Position numbers and translations under genes: made by a program. Under the pieces are notes generated by a model. The model saw nothing but the letters and a program-made list of their open reading frames with translations. It searched no databases and had not been told where the DNA came from. DNA of 43,747 nucleotides from an uncultured Candidatus Actinomarina sp. (GTDB taxonomy: Bacteria; Actinomycetota; Acidimicrobiia; Actinomarinales; Actinomarinaceae), in the NCBI GenBank assembly GCA_902593795.1, contig CACJJR010000006.1, positions 1 to 43,747 of the forward strand. Reading direction: 5' to 3'. This document shows positions 15,315-23,853 of the stretch, in pieces; positions within the stretch are counted from its first letter, which is position 1, and each line of letters begins with the position of its first letter.

Positions 15315-16349
15315 TTATCTTAATTCTTTAATTAGATTATTTGTAGCTATTTTAAGTGTGCCTTTTGGGTCATTAAGCCCTGCTTCTCCACATTCAAAAA
15401 TATTAGTAAACAATTTTTCATCCCTTGCTTTGTATTGACCCCCTAAAAAATAACTTTTACCATTAAAATTTTTTAAAAGCTCACCAATTATTTTCCCCTC
15501 AAAAGATGATTCGTCAAATTTACCTTCACAAAAAACTCCTATTTCGTATTCTTTTACTTTTTTTGAAAGCTTTGTTGCTTCTAAGAAATATTTAGAACCG
15601 CTATTAATTTCACAGCCTAATATTTGATGTAAGCAAAAAGATAACCCACCAGCTGCTCCTGAAAGTTGTTCATATGGATTTAAATCTAGAGAAAGTTCTT
15701 TTGCTAAAAGTTCAATTATCCTTTCGGCTTCTTCTTTATGTTGTTTAATAAATTCATTATTTAAACCTTTTTGAGGTCCAAAAACATCATATGCTGAATT
15801 GTTTCCAAGTAATGGAATGGTTGTATCAGCAAGCACTTTTATGCTGATCTCTGGATAGAAATCAACAGCTTTCACATTATTGATTAGAGGAAAATCCTTT
15901 GGAGTGGGGTTAACAATTCTCTCTCCATTAGATAAAAAATCTATCCCAATTTTACTCAATAGACCAACTCCAAAGTCAACAGTTTTGGATCCACCTGTTC
16001 CTAAAATATCTACTTTTTGCACAACCTCACTTAACGAAGCAGAATTTATTTCTAAAGTCTCTTTTGTTGAATTAATTCCAACTAATTGAGCGGACTCAAA
16101 ATACTCAAGACCGTTGATATTTAAAGATTCAACCTCAACCTCTATTTCATCACAATTGAAAGATTTAAACACTTCAAACTGTTCAAAACCATATTCTTTA
16201 AATATCTGTGTACTGTCTTCACCACCATCTGTAACACTAAAAAACTCAGCATTAATATCTGAAGCTTTCAACACATCTTTAATTGTATTGAGCGCTTCTT
16301 TAGCTGTTAATGTCCCTGAAAACTTATCACTAAAGACTGCAATATTCAT
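15315..16349 (-). CDS. glxK: Glycerate kinase (GlxK/GarK family)
   Basis: This 344-residue member of the PF02595 glycerate kinase family has, in order, DKFSGTLTAKEA (usually DSFKGTLTA) at the N-terminus, VTDGGEDS, GTGGSKTVDFGVGL (about 117-130), NNSAYDVFGPQKGL and GAAGGLSF. It phosphorylates D-glycerate to a phosphoglycerate (normally 2-phosphoglycerate in this family), feeding carbon into lower glycolysis or gluconeogenesis. This fits the nearby GAPDH-like and pyruvate phosphate dikinase genes. It is slightly shorter than typical (about 370-380). The DSFKG lysine position reads DKFSG, an oddity for one conserved residue. Confidence 0.85.
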   Translation of the reverse strand: MNIAVFSDKFSGTLTAKEALNTIKDVLKASDINAEFFSVTDGGEDSTQIFKEYGFEQFEVFKSFNCDEIEVEVESLNINGLEYFESAQLVGINSTKETLEINSASLSEVVQKVDILGTGGSKTVDFGVGLLSKIGIDFLSNGERIVNPTPKDFPLINNVKAVDFYPEISIKVLADTTIPLLGNNSAYDVFGPQKGLNNEFIKQHKEEAERIIELLAKELSLDLNPYEQLSGAAGGLSFCLHQILGCEINSGSKYFLEATKLSKKVKEYEIGVFCEGKFDESSFEGKIIGELLKNFNGKSYFLGGQYKARDEKLFTNIFECGEAGLNDPKGTLKIATNNLIKELR

Positions 16350-16404
16350 GTATGTATTTTATTTAATTCTTAGTAAGTTGTCAGCATATTTAAACTAAGA
16401 AAGT

Positions 16405-17412
16405 ATGAAAATTGGATTTATAAAAGACGTTCATGGATATAGGGCTCCAATACACCCTGAATCTATTGATAAATATACAATAGATATTCATTTAGAAAAA
16501 GATATGTTTGATTATCTCAATTACTTAGAACCTAAAAATGTAAAATATATTTCCAAATTAGATGAACTCGATATTGTTGCATGTGTAGAAAATATAGATG
16601 AAAAGACTGTAAAAAATCTGAAGAAGGGAGCTGTTTTAATCGGTATTTTTGACTTTGATAAAATAGAAGAGATAAAAAACTTAAGACCTGATATTAAAAT
16701 ATTAAGTTTCTTCAAGCTTCCTAGAATTTCAAGAGCTCAAAACTTAGATGCTCTCTCTTCTCAAGCAAATTTACTCGGATATGCTTCTGTTTTAAGAGCT
16801 GCAAAAGAGACATCAGATGTAGTACCAATGATGACAACTGCTGCAGGAAACATCCAGCCATCTAAAGTATTGATTCTTGGCGTAGGAGTTGCCGGTCTTC
16901 AAGCAATTGCAACTGCAAAAAGACTTGGGGCTAGAGTGTGGGCTTTTGATATTAGAAAAGAAGCAAAGGATCAAGTAGAAAGCTTAGGTGCCAAATTTGT
17001 AGAAGCAAGTACTGAAGCTCAAGATAGCGTATATGCACAAGAAGTCTCAGAAGAAGAGAATCAGAAAATTCAAGAAGCATTAAAGAAACAAGTAATTGAT
17101 AGTGATATCGTTTTAACATTTGCTCAAATACCTGGAAAGAAAGCGCCTGTCTTGATTGAAAAGTCAACTGTTGAAAACATGAAAGAGAATTCTGTAATTA
17201 TCGACCTAGCTGCTGGTACAGGTGGAAACTGTGAAGGCACAGAGGTAAACAAAGTTGTTGATATTAATGGTGTAAAGATAGTTGGTGAAACAGATATCTT
17301 AAACACTGTTAAACATGCAGCTACAAAGCTGTATTCAGAGAATGTAAGAAAATTAATCGAACTGTATATAGAAAATAGTGATGACGAGATTTTTGTGGAG
17401 ATGAGTTCTTAA
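16405..17412 (+). CDS. pntAA: NAD(P) transhydrogenase subunit alpha part 1 (domain I)
   Basis: This 335-residue soluble NAD(H)-binding subunit opens with the alanine dehydrogenase/PNT N-terminal domain. The Rossmann dinucleotide site is VLILGVGVAGLQAIATAKRLGARV (about 155-178), and VIIDLAAGTGGNCEGTEV near residue 270 is a strong PNT signature. It is shorter than usual (about 370-390); the region around HPESIDKY is compact. It binds NAD(H) and exchanges hydride with NADP(H) on PntB, coupled to proton movement. Its stop and the next start overlap by one base (TAATG) in a three-gene operon. Confidence 0.93.
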   Translation: MKIGFIKDVHGYRAPIHPESIDKYTIDIHLEKDMFDYLNYLEPKNVKYISKLDELDIVACVENIDEKTVKNLKKGAVLIGIFDFDKIEEIKNLRPDIKILSFFKLPRISRAQNLDALSSQANLLGYASVLRAAKETSDVVPMMTTAAGNIQPSKVLILGVGVAGLQAIATAKRLGARVWAFDIRKEAKDQVESLGAKFVEASTEAQDSVYAQEVSEEENQKIQEALKKQVIDSDIVLTFAQIPGKKAPVLIEKSTVENMKENSVIIDLAAGTGGNCEGTEVNKVVDINGVKIVGETDILNTVKHAATKLYSENVRKLIELYIENSDDEIFVEMSS

Positions 17413-17699
17413 TGGAAGCAACGTTCTTACTTACATTGTTGATAACGTTTTTAGCAAGCTTTATTGGATATGAACTTATATCTAAAATTCCACAGACATT
17501 ACACACTCCTTTGATGTCTGGTTCCAATGCTATTTCTGGAATTACATTGATTGCAGCAATTCTTATATACCCAGAAGTAGGAGAGTCTCAATTACTTAAA
17601 ATTATTGTTTTAATTGCGATAGCATTTGCAACTCTGAATATTGTTGGCGGGTTTTCAGTGACTGGTCGAATACTAGAAATGTTTAAGAAAAATGATTGA
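17412..17699 (+). CDS. pntAB: NAD(P) transhydrogenase subunit alpha part 2 (membrane)
   Basis: This 95-residue subunit has three hydrophobic helices and carries the typical HTPLMSGSNAISGITLI segment, the conserved membrane signature of domain II of transhydrogenase. It forms part of the proton channel with PntB. In many bacteria PntA is one chain; here it is split, as in Rhodospirillum and many actinobacteria. It overlaps pntAA by 1 nt and pntB by 8 nt. Confidence 0.93.
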   Translation: MEATFLLTLLITFLASFIGYELISKIPQTLHTPLMSGSNAISGITLIAAILIYPEVGESQLLKIIVLIAIAFATLNIVGGFSVTGRILEMFKKND

Positions 17700-19023
17700 A
17701 ATAATCTTACTTGTCTCATCTATTTTATTTATCTTTGCTTTGAAGCTATTTGGAAGACCTTCAACAGCACATAGAGCAAATACCTTTGCTATGTTGGCTA
17801 TGGCACTAGCTGTCTTTAGTGCTTTTAATTTTGATTTTTCAAAATATGATTCTGCTTTTTACATCACAATTGTTGTTTCAGGACTTCTTGGAGTTTTAAT
17901 ATCAAAACGAGTTCAGATGACACAAATGCCAGAACTGGTTGGTTTATTTAATGGTTTTGGCGGAGGGGCTTCCGGTGCAATTGCCTATGTTGAGCTCTCT
18001 GGTAATTCCTTACCAATTTCTGATGTTTTTGTAGCTATCTTCTCAATGGTTATCGGAATGTTTACTTTCTCGGGAAGCCTTGTTGCTGTAATGAAACTTC
18101 GTGGCAAACTAAATAACTTCAGTAAAAAATTAGCAGATATATTTTCAGTATTTTTACCTACGATCATAGTAATTCCAGCAGTTTTAGAAATGGATGACCT
18201 ATTAATTGAATTTATTATATTAGTTGCAATAATTGCTGGAGTTATAAGAGTTGCTGTCATTGGTGGAGCAGATATGCCAGTTGTTATCGCATTTTTAAAC
18301 TCACTATCTGGAATTGCTGCTATGTCAGCAGGGTTTATTGTAAATAGTATTATTTTGATCGTAGCTGGTGCTTTAGTTGGTGCATCTGGAATAATTCTCA
18401 CACTCCTTATGTGTGCTGCAATGAATCGAACACTTTTAGATGTTCTCAAGGGTGGTTTTGGGGGTACAGTTATTAACAATGAGTATGAAAAAGATCCAGT
18501 AAGCACTTCTCCTGAAGATGTTGCAATTCAGTTAAGCTATGCAGAATCTGTAGTTATTGTTCCAGGATACGGAATGGCAGTAGCTCAAGCACAGGCAGCT
18601 GTTAAAGAATTAACAAATACCTTAAAAGATAAAAATATTGAAGTGAAGTTTGCTATTCATCCAGTTGCTGGAAGAATGCCTGGGCATATGAATGTACTCT
18701 TAGCTGAGGTAGATATTGACTATGAAGATATGTTTACCTTAGAAGATATAAATTCTGAGTTTTCCTCAACGGATGTTGTAATAGTTCTTGGAGCAAATGA
18801 TGTTGTAAATCCATTGGCTAGAACTGATGAAGATTCTCCAATTTATGGAATGCCAATACTTGATGTTGACTTAGCAAAACAAGTCATCGTTATAAAAAGA
18901 TCTATGTCACCAGGCTATGCAGGTATTGCAAACCCACTATTTGTGAATGACAATGCAAAAATGTTGTTCGCAGATGCCAAAGAGGGTTTAGAAAATATCA
19001 TTAAATCATTTGAATTAGTTTAA
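17692..19023 (+). CDS. pntB: NAD(P) transhydrogenase subunit beta
   Basis: This 443-residue membrane subunit has about eight to nine helices (1-260), including MPELVGLFNGFGGGASG, then the soluble NADP(H)-binding domain III. That domain shows VPGYGMAVAQAQ (about 283-294), IHPVAGRMPGHMNVLLAEV, VIVLGANDVVNPLA and IVIKRSMSPGYAGIANPLF, all family hallmarks. With PntAA and PntAB it uses the proton gradient to make NADPH from NADH, a logical source of reductant for the fatty acid genes further along. The length is near the usual 450-460. Confidence 0.95.
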   Translation: MIEIILLVSSILFIFALKLFGRPSTAHRANTFAMLAMALAVFSAFNFDFSKYDSAFYITIVVSGLLGVLISKRVQMTQMPELVGLFNGFGGGASGAIAYVELSGNSLPISDVFVAIFSMVIGMFTFSGSLVAVMKLRGKLNNFSKKLADIFSVFLPTIIVIPAVLEMDDLLIEFIILVAIIAGVIRVAVIGGADMPVVIAFLNSLSGIAAMSAGFIVNSIILIVAGALVGASGIILTLLMCAAMNRTLLDVLKGGFGGTVINNEYEKDPVSTSPEDVAIQLSYAESVVIVPGYGMAVAQAQAAVKELTNTLKDKNIEVKFAIHPVAGRMPGHMNVLLAEVDIDYEDMFTLEDINSEFSSTDVVIVLGANDVVNPLARTDEDSPIYGMPILDVDLAKQVIVIKRSMSPGYAGIANPLFVNDNAKMLFADAKEGLENIIKSFELV

Positions 19024-19081
19024 ATATCTTTTCTGAATTTAAATAAGAATTAAAACAAACAATAAGATTTAGATAAGACAA

Positions 19082-19109
19082 AAATAGTTGTGCGTAGCAC
19101 GATCTATTT
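19082..19109 (+). terminator. Weak hairpin after pntB
   Basis: AAATAG and GTGC pair with GCAC and CTATTT around a GTA loop, with unpaired bases between the two helices; a short pyrimidine run follows. This may attenuate or end the pnt transcript, but with no good T-tract it is a weak call. A small ORF begins 20 nt further on. Confidence 0.3.
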
Positions 19110-19129
19110 CAATTTAGTAAAATAAAAAT

Positions 19130-19264
19130 ATGATAGAAACAATAACATCGTACCCTTTGTTTTTAATTCTTTTATTCCCAATAAGTACTTTTGTATTATT
19201 GGTAATTGGATTATTACGCGCTCCAATGGAAAAAGACTCCCTTTGGGCTGATATTCGTGATTAG
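19130..19264 (+). CDS. Small membrane protein, 44 residues
   Basis: This short ORF has an ATG start and a TAG stop. The peptide has one strong hydrophobic helix (about residues 9-28), a central Pro, and a short polar end (APMEKDSLWADIRD). It follows the pnt operon and precedes a convergent hypothetical gene by 11 nt. The helix plus a conserved-looking acidic tail resemble small subunits of respiratory complexes, but I cannot name it. It has no obvious ribosome binding site, so it remains tentative. Confidence 0.5.
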   Translation: MIETITSYPLFLILLFPISTFVLLVIGLLRAPMEKDSLWADIRD

Positions 19265-19275
19265 TGGCTAAAAAG

Positions 19276-19788
19276 CTACTTAATTGCTTTTGCTAAGTTA
19301 AGTACGTCTTTCATTGTCTTTACAATCTCATCAGCTTTATAAAATTTTCTAAATAAAATTTTTCTTGAATTTACAAATGTATCTTCTACTCTTAATCTCC
19401 GGAGCTTTTTCTTAGATCCTTCTACCAGTTCTTCATTTCGCTTAATAAATAAATCTGTTACGTGTTCATCATCTCCATCAAACTCACCCCGCCAGTTAAT
19501 TTTTAACCCCATATCAAAACTTTCTGGAAAATAGGCAAAGAAAGATACATATGTTGTTGAGGACCGACCGTGACTTCTTGTATAGACCTCCACTTCACAG
19601 TCGTATCCGTCTAATTCACCTACTATCTTTTTTTTTCTAAATATATTTTTTGAAAGTACAGGTGTAAAACCTAGAACCTCAGAAGCTAATGTAAGCGCAT
19701 TATTTATTCTTTTATTTGCAGTAAAAATAAACCAAATTATTGCAACAAAAAAAAGAAAGCCAGGTGCTAAATAAAATAATTCTTGCAT
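19276..19788 (-). CDS. Hypothetical protein with N-terminal membrane helix
   Basis: This 170-residue protein has one membrane helix (about 4-24) followed by a soluble, beta-rich domain with GYDCEVEVYTRSHGRSSTTYVSF and a helical, basic C-terminal third (KKKLRRLRVEDT). No family is recognised. It stands alone between two intergenic regions. Its own spacer upstream (19789-20060) holds several hairpins. Confidence 0.65.
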   Translation of the reverse strand: MQELFYLAPGFLFFVAIIWFIFTANKRINNALTLASEVLGFTPVLSKNIFRKKKIVGELDGYDCEVEVYTRSHGRSSTTYVSFFAYFPESFDMGLKINWRGEFDGDDEHVTDLFIKRNEELVEGSKKKLRRLRVEDTFVNSRKILFRKFYKADEIVKTMKDVLNLAKAIK

Positions 19789-19823
19789 AACAATATTAGA
19801 GTCAACGAATTCTGAAAAGTAAA

Positions 19824-19893
19824 GAACCAGCTCCAGAAATCCCTTTTCATATTTCGTCTTTGCAAGATTCTGGGCTGGTTCCTAAATTTTTTT
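19824..19893 (+). terminator. Long hairpin with T-tract in intergenic region
   Basis: GAACCAGC-CCAGAA (19824-19838, with one bulged T) pairs with TTCTGGGCTGGTTC (19868-19881) around a roughly 29-nt loop, followed on the plus strand by TTTTTTT (19887-19893). It looks like a rho-independent terminator or the 3' end of a small RNA, but no rightward gene ends nearby except the 44-codon ORF at 19264. A second 7-bp stem AGTGTTA/TAACACT (19895-19901 with 19914-19920) follows immediately. A structured RNA is possible. Confidence 0.4.
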
Positions 19894-19988
19894 AAGTGTT
19901 ACCGTACGTCTAATAACACTCCCTTAAATGATCCAAGTTTCCCCCTTATAGCTACTCTAAAGATAGTTAGTTTCACTACAGGTTATCT

Positions 19989-20038
19989 AAAAAAGATAAG
20001 CAATTCACAAGCGCAAGTTGTTTGTGAATTGCTTATCT
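19989..20038 (-). terminator. Strong rho-independent terminator of the GAPDH-like gene
   Basis: A perfect 17-bp inverted repeat pairs 19994-20010 with 20022-20038 across an 11-nt loop. Read leftward it ends in TTTTTT (from 19994-19989). It lies 23 nt past the stop of the leftward GAPDH-like gene, exactly where a terminator is expected. A stem of this length would be strong. Confidence 0.85.
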
Positions 20039-20060
20039 GTTAAAATACTATCTTGTTTGA

Positions 20061-21107
20061 CTAAATATTTTTAAATATATAACGATTAAAAATTTTCATC
20101 TTTTCTTTCCAACTATCTTTGTAATAATGTTGAACAGTTGCTGCCACAGAAGACAATAAAGCATTACCATCCTGAGGAGTAAAGCAGTAACCGGTTAAAG
20201 TATTCTCTTTTACGTGAAGAGAGTGTTCGGCTACAACTCCATGAGAAAGCAATCTTCCGTGATATCCGTGATCTCTTCCAAAAGAAAAAACCTTATTAGA
20301 AGACATTTTTTCAGTTGCCATTAAAAAATCACTATTTTTTAAATTCTCTTCAATTTCTTCTTGATGGATTGGATTTGAAAAATTAAGTGAAAACCAGAGA
20401 GTGTGCATATATTGCGTTGGTAATTTAATCGCAGAAGAGAATAGGTTCAACTCTTTTCCCTCTTGTGCAAATAATTCATAGACATCCCGCGCATGATGAG
20501 TGCCAAAAGCTTGATTGGTATGTTTTGTAATTGTAGGAGAAGGAGAAAATGAATCATTTTGAGAAACATCATTTGCTCTCCTTAAACAGACAAACTTTCC
20601 TTCAGTTAAATTTCTTTGTTGATCCAAAGCAAATGATTTTACTATGGAGGCAATATTGTGTGTATTACAAGATGCAATTAGAAACTTATTTGAATCATCA
20701 CTTAGAATTTTATTATTGATCCCCCAAGCAAAAAATGGCCCAAAACCGTGTTCAGAACCTTGTGCCAGAAATCGCTTATCCTGACTAAGTGAAGAATAGA
20801 CTGTTTCCCAATTATCGTTTCCACTTGGAGTACAGTCAATAATTACATCTGCCTCTTCATAAGCTAATTCAACATCTTTTGTTTCATTGAAACCTAATTG
20901 GTGAAATTCACTAATAGCATCATTGGTTGAGACAATTTCTGCTCCTTTTCGTATAAGGGCTTCAACTTTTCCTCTTTCTTCAGAGAGAGGAGTTCTCTTA
21001 AAAAATATAACTTTATCTAATCCAAGTGATTCTTTGTGTTCTGCAAGAAGACCAATGAGGGGTTCTCCGATTGTTCCTGTCCCAATCACTAATACATTCT
21101 TAGACAT
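20061..21107 (-). CDS. Archaeal-type (type II) glyceraldehyde-3-phosphate dehydrogenase-like protein
   Basis: This 348-residue protein has an N-terminal Rossmann motif VLVIGTGTIGEPLIGLL. It matches the layout of archaeal type II GAPDH: DCTPSGNDNW for the VDATP/DGAP region, a catalytic-type cysteine in ASCNTH (C147, archaeal SCNTTG), LRRANDVSQND (archaeal VRRAADPND), THHARDV for SHHGPDV, a MHTLW segment, and FGRDHGYHGRL near the end. The homology is clear by eye, but residues after the Cys differ (HNIA for TGLA), so substrate may not be GAP. It could be a phosphorylating GAPDH for gluconeogenesis or a related aldehyde dehydrogenase. It diverges from pyruvate phosphate dikinase across a hairpin and ends at a strong terminator. 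Confidence 0.7.
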   Translation of the reverse strand: MSKNVLVIGTGTIGEPLIGLLAEHKESLGLDKVIFFKRTPLSEERGKVEALIRKGAEIVSTNDAISEFHQLGFNETKDVELAYEEADVIIDCTPSGNDNWETVYSSLSQDKRFLAQGSEHGFGPFFAWGINNKILSDDSNKFLIASCNTHNIASIVKSFALDQQRNLTEGKFVCLRRANDVSQNDSFSPSPTITKHTNQAFGTHHARDVYELFAQEGKELNLFSSAIKLPTQYMHTLWFSLNFSNPIHQEEIEENLKNSDFLMATEKMSSNKVFSFGRDHGYHGRLLSHGVVAEHSLHVKENTLTGYCFTPQDGNALLSSVAATVQHYYKDSWKEKMKIFNRYIFKNI

Positions 21108-21110
21108 ATA

Positions 21111-21149
21111 GTTTCCCCCCTATATAATTAGAGAATAGGGGGGAAACTT
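21111..21149. promoter_or_regulatory. G/C-rich inverted repeat between divergent genes
   Basis: GTTTCCCCCCTAT and ATAGGGGGGAAAC form a perfect 13-bp inverted repeat with an 11-nt AT-rich centre, followed on the plus strand by TTTTT. It fills most of the 55-bp divergent spacer. On the minus strand AGGGGGG lies about 8 nt before the ATG of the GAPDH-like gene, so that arm doubles as its ribosome binding site. The other arm is about 15 nt before the dikinase ATG. C/G runs of six are striking in this AT-rich sequence. Confidence 0.6.
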
Positions 21150-21162
21150 TTTAAATCCAAGT

Positions 21163-23817
21163 ATGGAAAACAAACTTATTTACGAATTCTCTAGTCATAA
21201 AACTGATGGTGAAGCCTCTCTTAGTAATTTACTTGGTGGTAAGGGTGCAAATCTTGCTGAAATGTCTAAGTTAGGAATTGAAGTACCCCCAGGATTTACT
21301 ATTACTACAGAAGTCTGCAACTATTTCTCTCACAATAATCATCTTCCAGAAGGCTTAAAAGAAGAAATTGTAAATAGTGTCAGAAACTTGGAAAGCTATT
21401 CTAATAAAAATTTTGGAGAAGGGAAATCTCCGCTGCTGTTATCTGTGAGATCCGGTGGAATGATATCAATGCCTGGCATGATGGATTCTATCTTGAATAT
21501 CGGTGTTAATGATGAAAACGTTGGGTATCTTGCTGAAGCTTTTAGTGATGAGAGATTCGCTTTAGATTCTTATAGACGACTGTTACAAATGTATTCCAAC
21601 GTAGTGCTTGGAGTAGATCATGAAAGATTTGAAGCTGTTATTGCTAATAAAAAACGAATGGATGATGTAGTCTCTGATGCAGATTTTAATGTTGATCAAT
21701 TAAATTGGATAATAAATGCATATAAAAATACCGTTGAGAGGTTTACTGGTTCAGAATTTCCCCAAGATCCATATGAACAACTCCTTGGAGCCGTAGAGGC
21801 AGTATTTAGTAGTTGGCAAAACAAAAGAGCAATTACATATAGAAAAATCAATAATATTCCAGATTCATTAGGCACTGGGGCAACTATTCAGACTATGGTG
21901 TTTGGAAACTTAAATGATAAATCAGGGACAGGGGTTGCATTTACAAGAAATCCTTCAAGTGGCGTCAAAGAATTATATGGAGAGTATCTTATTAATGCTC
22001 AAGGAGAGGACGTTGTTGCAGGTATTAGAACTCCGCACCCTATAAGTGATAATGCTGCGATAGAGCAGCAATCATTAGAGTCTAAATTTCCTGCTGTTTA
22101 CAACGAGATTAAAAATATTTCTTCCAAACTTGAAAATCATTTTAAAGAAGTTCAAGATATTGAATTTACAATTGAAAATGAAAAAATTTATTTACTACAA
22201 ACAAGAAAAGCAAAAAGGACAGCACAAGCAAGTGTAAAAATTGCCATAGACATGAATAAAGAGGGCATAACTACTAAAGAAGAAGCATTAATAATGGTAG
22301 ATGCCAATAATATAACTAATCTTTTACACCCTCAGTTTGTTGCGAAACAAGAAAAGAAAATATTCAATAAAGCTCTTAACGCCTCACCGGGAGCTGCAGT
22401 AGGAGAGATAGTTTTCGATGCTGACAAAGCAGAAAAAGAAGCAAATAGAGGAAGGAACGTCATCCTAGTTCGAGATGAAACAAGTCCAGAAGATATTCAT
22501 GGAATGCATTCATCTGTTGGGATTCTCACAACAAAGGGAGGCATGACAAGTCACGCAGCTGTTGTAGCAAGAGGAATGGGTAAGCCTTGTGTTGTAGGTG
22601 CTGAAGGGTTGACAATTGATATTACGAACAAAACTATTAGTAGTGGCGAAAAGGTACTGACAGAAGGAGACGTTATTTCAATTGACGGTTCTTTAGGTGA
22701 GGTTTATATTGGCGAGCTTGAAACAGAGCCTCCAAAGCCATCTGATGAATTTAACACCCTAATGAAATGGTGTGATGAATATAAAAGATTAGTAGTAAGA
22801 GCTAATGCAGAAACAGTATTAGATACAAAAAAATCACTCGAGTTTGGTGCAGAGGGTATAGGGCTATGTAGAACAGAACATATGTTTTTTGAGGGTGAAA
22901 GAATTATCCCAATGCGTGAGATGATTATGTCTGATTCTAAGCAAGGTAGAAAAAGAGCATTAAAGAAATTAATCGATTTTCAGATATCAGACTTTGAGTC
23001 TTTATTTGCACTCTTAAGAGATAAGCCAGTAACTGTGAGGCTACTTGATCCTCCAATGCATGAATTTTTACCAAAGAGTGATATTGAAATGGCTGAACTC
23101 GGCAATGCTATAGGTGTCTCTCCAAACTATATACGTGAAATGTTAGTTAAGTTATCAGAAAGTAATCCAATGCTAGGGCATAGAGGAGTTCGGCTCGGAC
23201 TAAGTTATCCTGAAATTTATGAGATGCAAGTAGAAGCAATTCTTAGAGCTGCGTGTAATCTACAAAAAAATGAAGGAGTTACTGTTTCTCCTGAAATTAT
23301 GATTCCTTTGGTTATGAATGCTGAAGAATTAAGTCAAATGAAAAGTATTCTTGTTCAAAAATTAAGTAAGGTTCAAAAAAAATTAGATTTTACATTTAAT
23401 TACACAATTGGAACAATGATCGAATTACCTAGTGCTGCATTAAATTCTGAATCAATAGCTAAGACTGCTGATTTCTTCTCTTTTGGCACCAATGATTTAA
23501 CACAAACGACACTGGGTCTCTCGAGAGATGATGCATCAAAATTTCTGACTAAATATGTGGAGTATGATATATTTTCTCGAGACCCATTTGTTTCGATTGA
23601 CAAAGAAACAGTTGGCAAAGCTGTTGAAATCTCTGTGAATGATGGAAGAAAATCAAACAAAGATTTAAAAATTGGAGTTTGCGGCGAGCATGCTGGAGAA
23701 GCAGAATCTATTCACTTTTTTAATACACTCGCAATTGATTATATTTCATGTTCTCCATTTAGAATTCCAACTGCAAAACTTGCTGCAGCACAGGCAGAAA
23801 TAATTAAAAACTATTAA
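21163..23817 (+). CDS. ppdK: Pyruvate phosphate dikinase
   Basis: This 884-residue, full-length PPDK starts with the ATP-grasp domain (GGKGANLAEM, 26-35; SVRSGGMISMPGMMDS). The phosphohistidine domain carries GGMTSHAAVVARG with catalytic H464. The TIM-barrel pyruvate domain has GIGLCRTEHMF and near the C-terminus the active Cys in VCGEHAGE (C840). The enzyme interconverts pyruvate, ATP and Pi with PEP, AMP and PPi, either as a PPi-linked glycolytic step or for PEP formation from pyruvate. The adjacent divergent GAPDH-like gene and nearby glycerate kinase suggest a carbon-flow cluster. The family and completeness are certain. Confidence 0.96.
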   Translation: MENKLIYEFSSHKTDGEASLSNLLGGKGANLAEMSKLGIEVPPGFTITTEVCNYFSHNNHLPEGLKEEIVNSVRNLESYSNKNFGEGKSPLLLSVRSGGMISMPGMMDSILNIGVNDENVGYLAEAFSDERFALDSYRRLLQMYSNVVLGVDHERFEAVIANKKRMDDVVSDADFNVDQLNWIINAYKNTVERFTGSEFPQDPYEQLLGAVEAVFSSWQNKRAITYRKINNIPDSLGTGATIQTMVFGNLNDKSGTGVAFTRNPSSGVKELYGEYLINAQGEDVVAGIRTPHPISDNAAIEQQSLESKFPAVYNEIKNISSKLENHFKEVQDIEFTIENEKIYLLQTRKAKRTAQASVKIAIDMNKEGITTKEEALIMVDANNITNLLHPQFVAKQEKKIFNKALNASPGAAVGEIVFDADKAEKEANRGRNVILVRDETSPEDIHGMHSSVGILTTKGGMTSHAAVVARGMGKPCVVGAEGLTIDITNKTISSGEKVLTEGDVISIDGSLGEVYIGELETEPPKPSDEFNTLMKWCDEYKRLVVRANAETVLDTKKSLEFGAEGIGLCRTEHMFFEGERIIPMREMIMSDSKQGRKRALKKLIDFQISDFESLFALLRDKPVTVRLLDPPMHEFLPKSDIEMAELGNAIGVSPNYIREMLVKLSESNPMLGHRGVRLGLSYPEIYEMQVEAILRAACNLQKNEGVTVSPEIMIPLVMNAEELSQMKSILVQKLSKVQKKLDFTFNYTIGTMIELPSAALNSESIAKTADFFSFGTNDLTQTTLGLSRDDASKFLTKYVEYDIFSRDPFVSIDKETVGKAVEISVNDGRKSNKDLKIGVCGEHAGEAESIHFFNTLAIDYISCSPFRIPTAKLAAAQAEIIKNY

Positions 23818-23853
23818 TTATAAGATTTAATAATTTCCGATATACTTGCTTTT

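Noticed and set aside
17985-18506. 173-codon minus-strand frame
   Set aside because: Antisense of pntB, whose motifs are complete and unambiguous.
19789-20060. tRNA or tmRNA in the 272-bp spacer
   Set aside because: The GAACCAGC stem superficially resembles an acceptor arm, but no D-, anticodon or T-arm can be placed; it is kept only as a hairpin.
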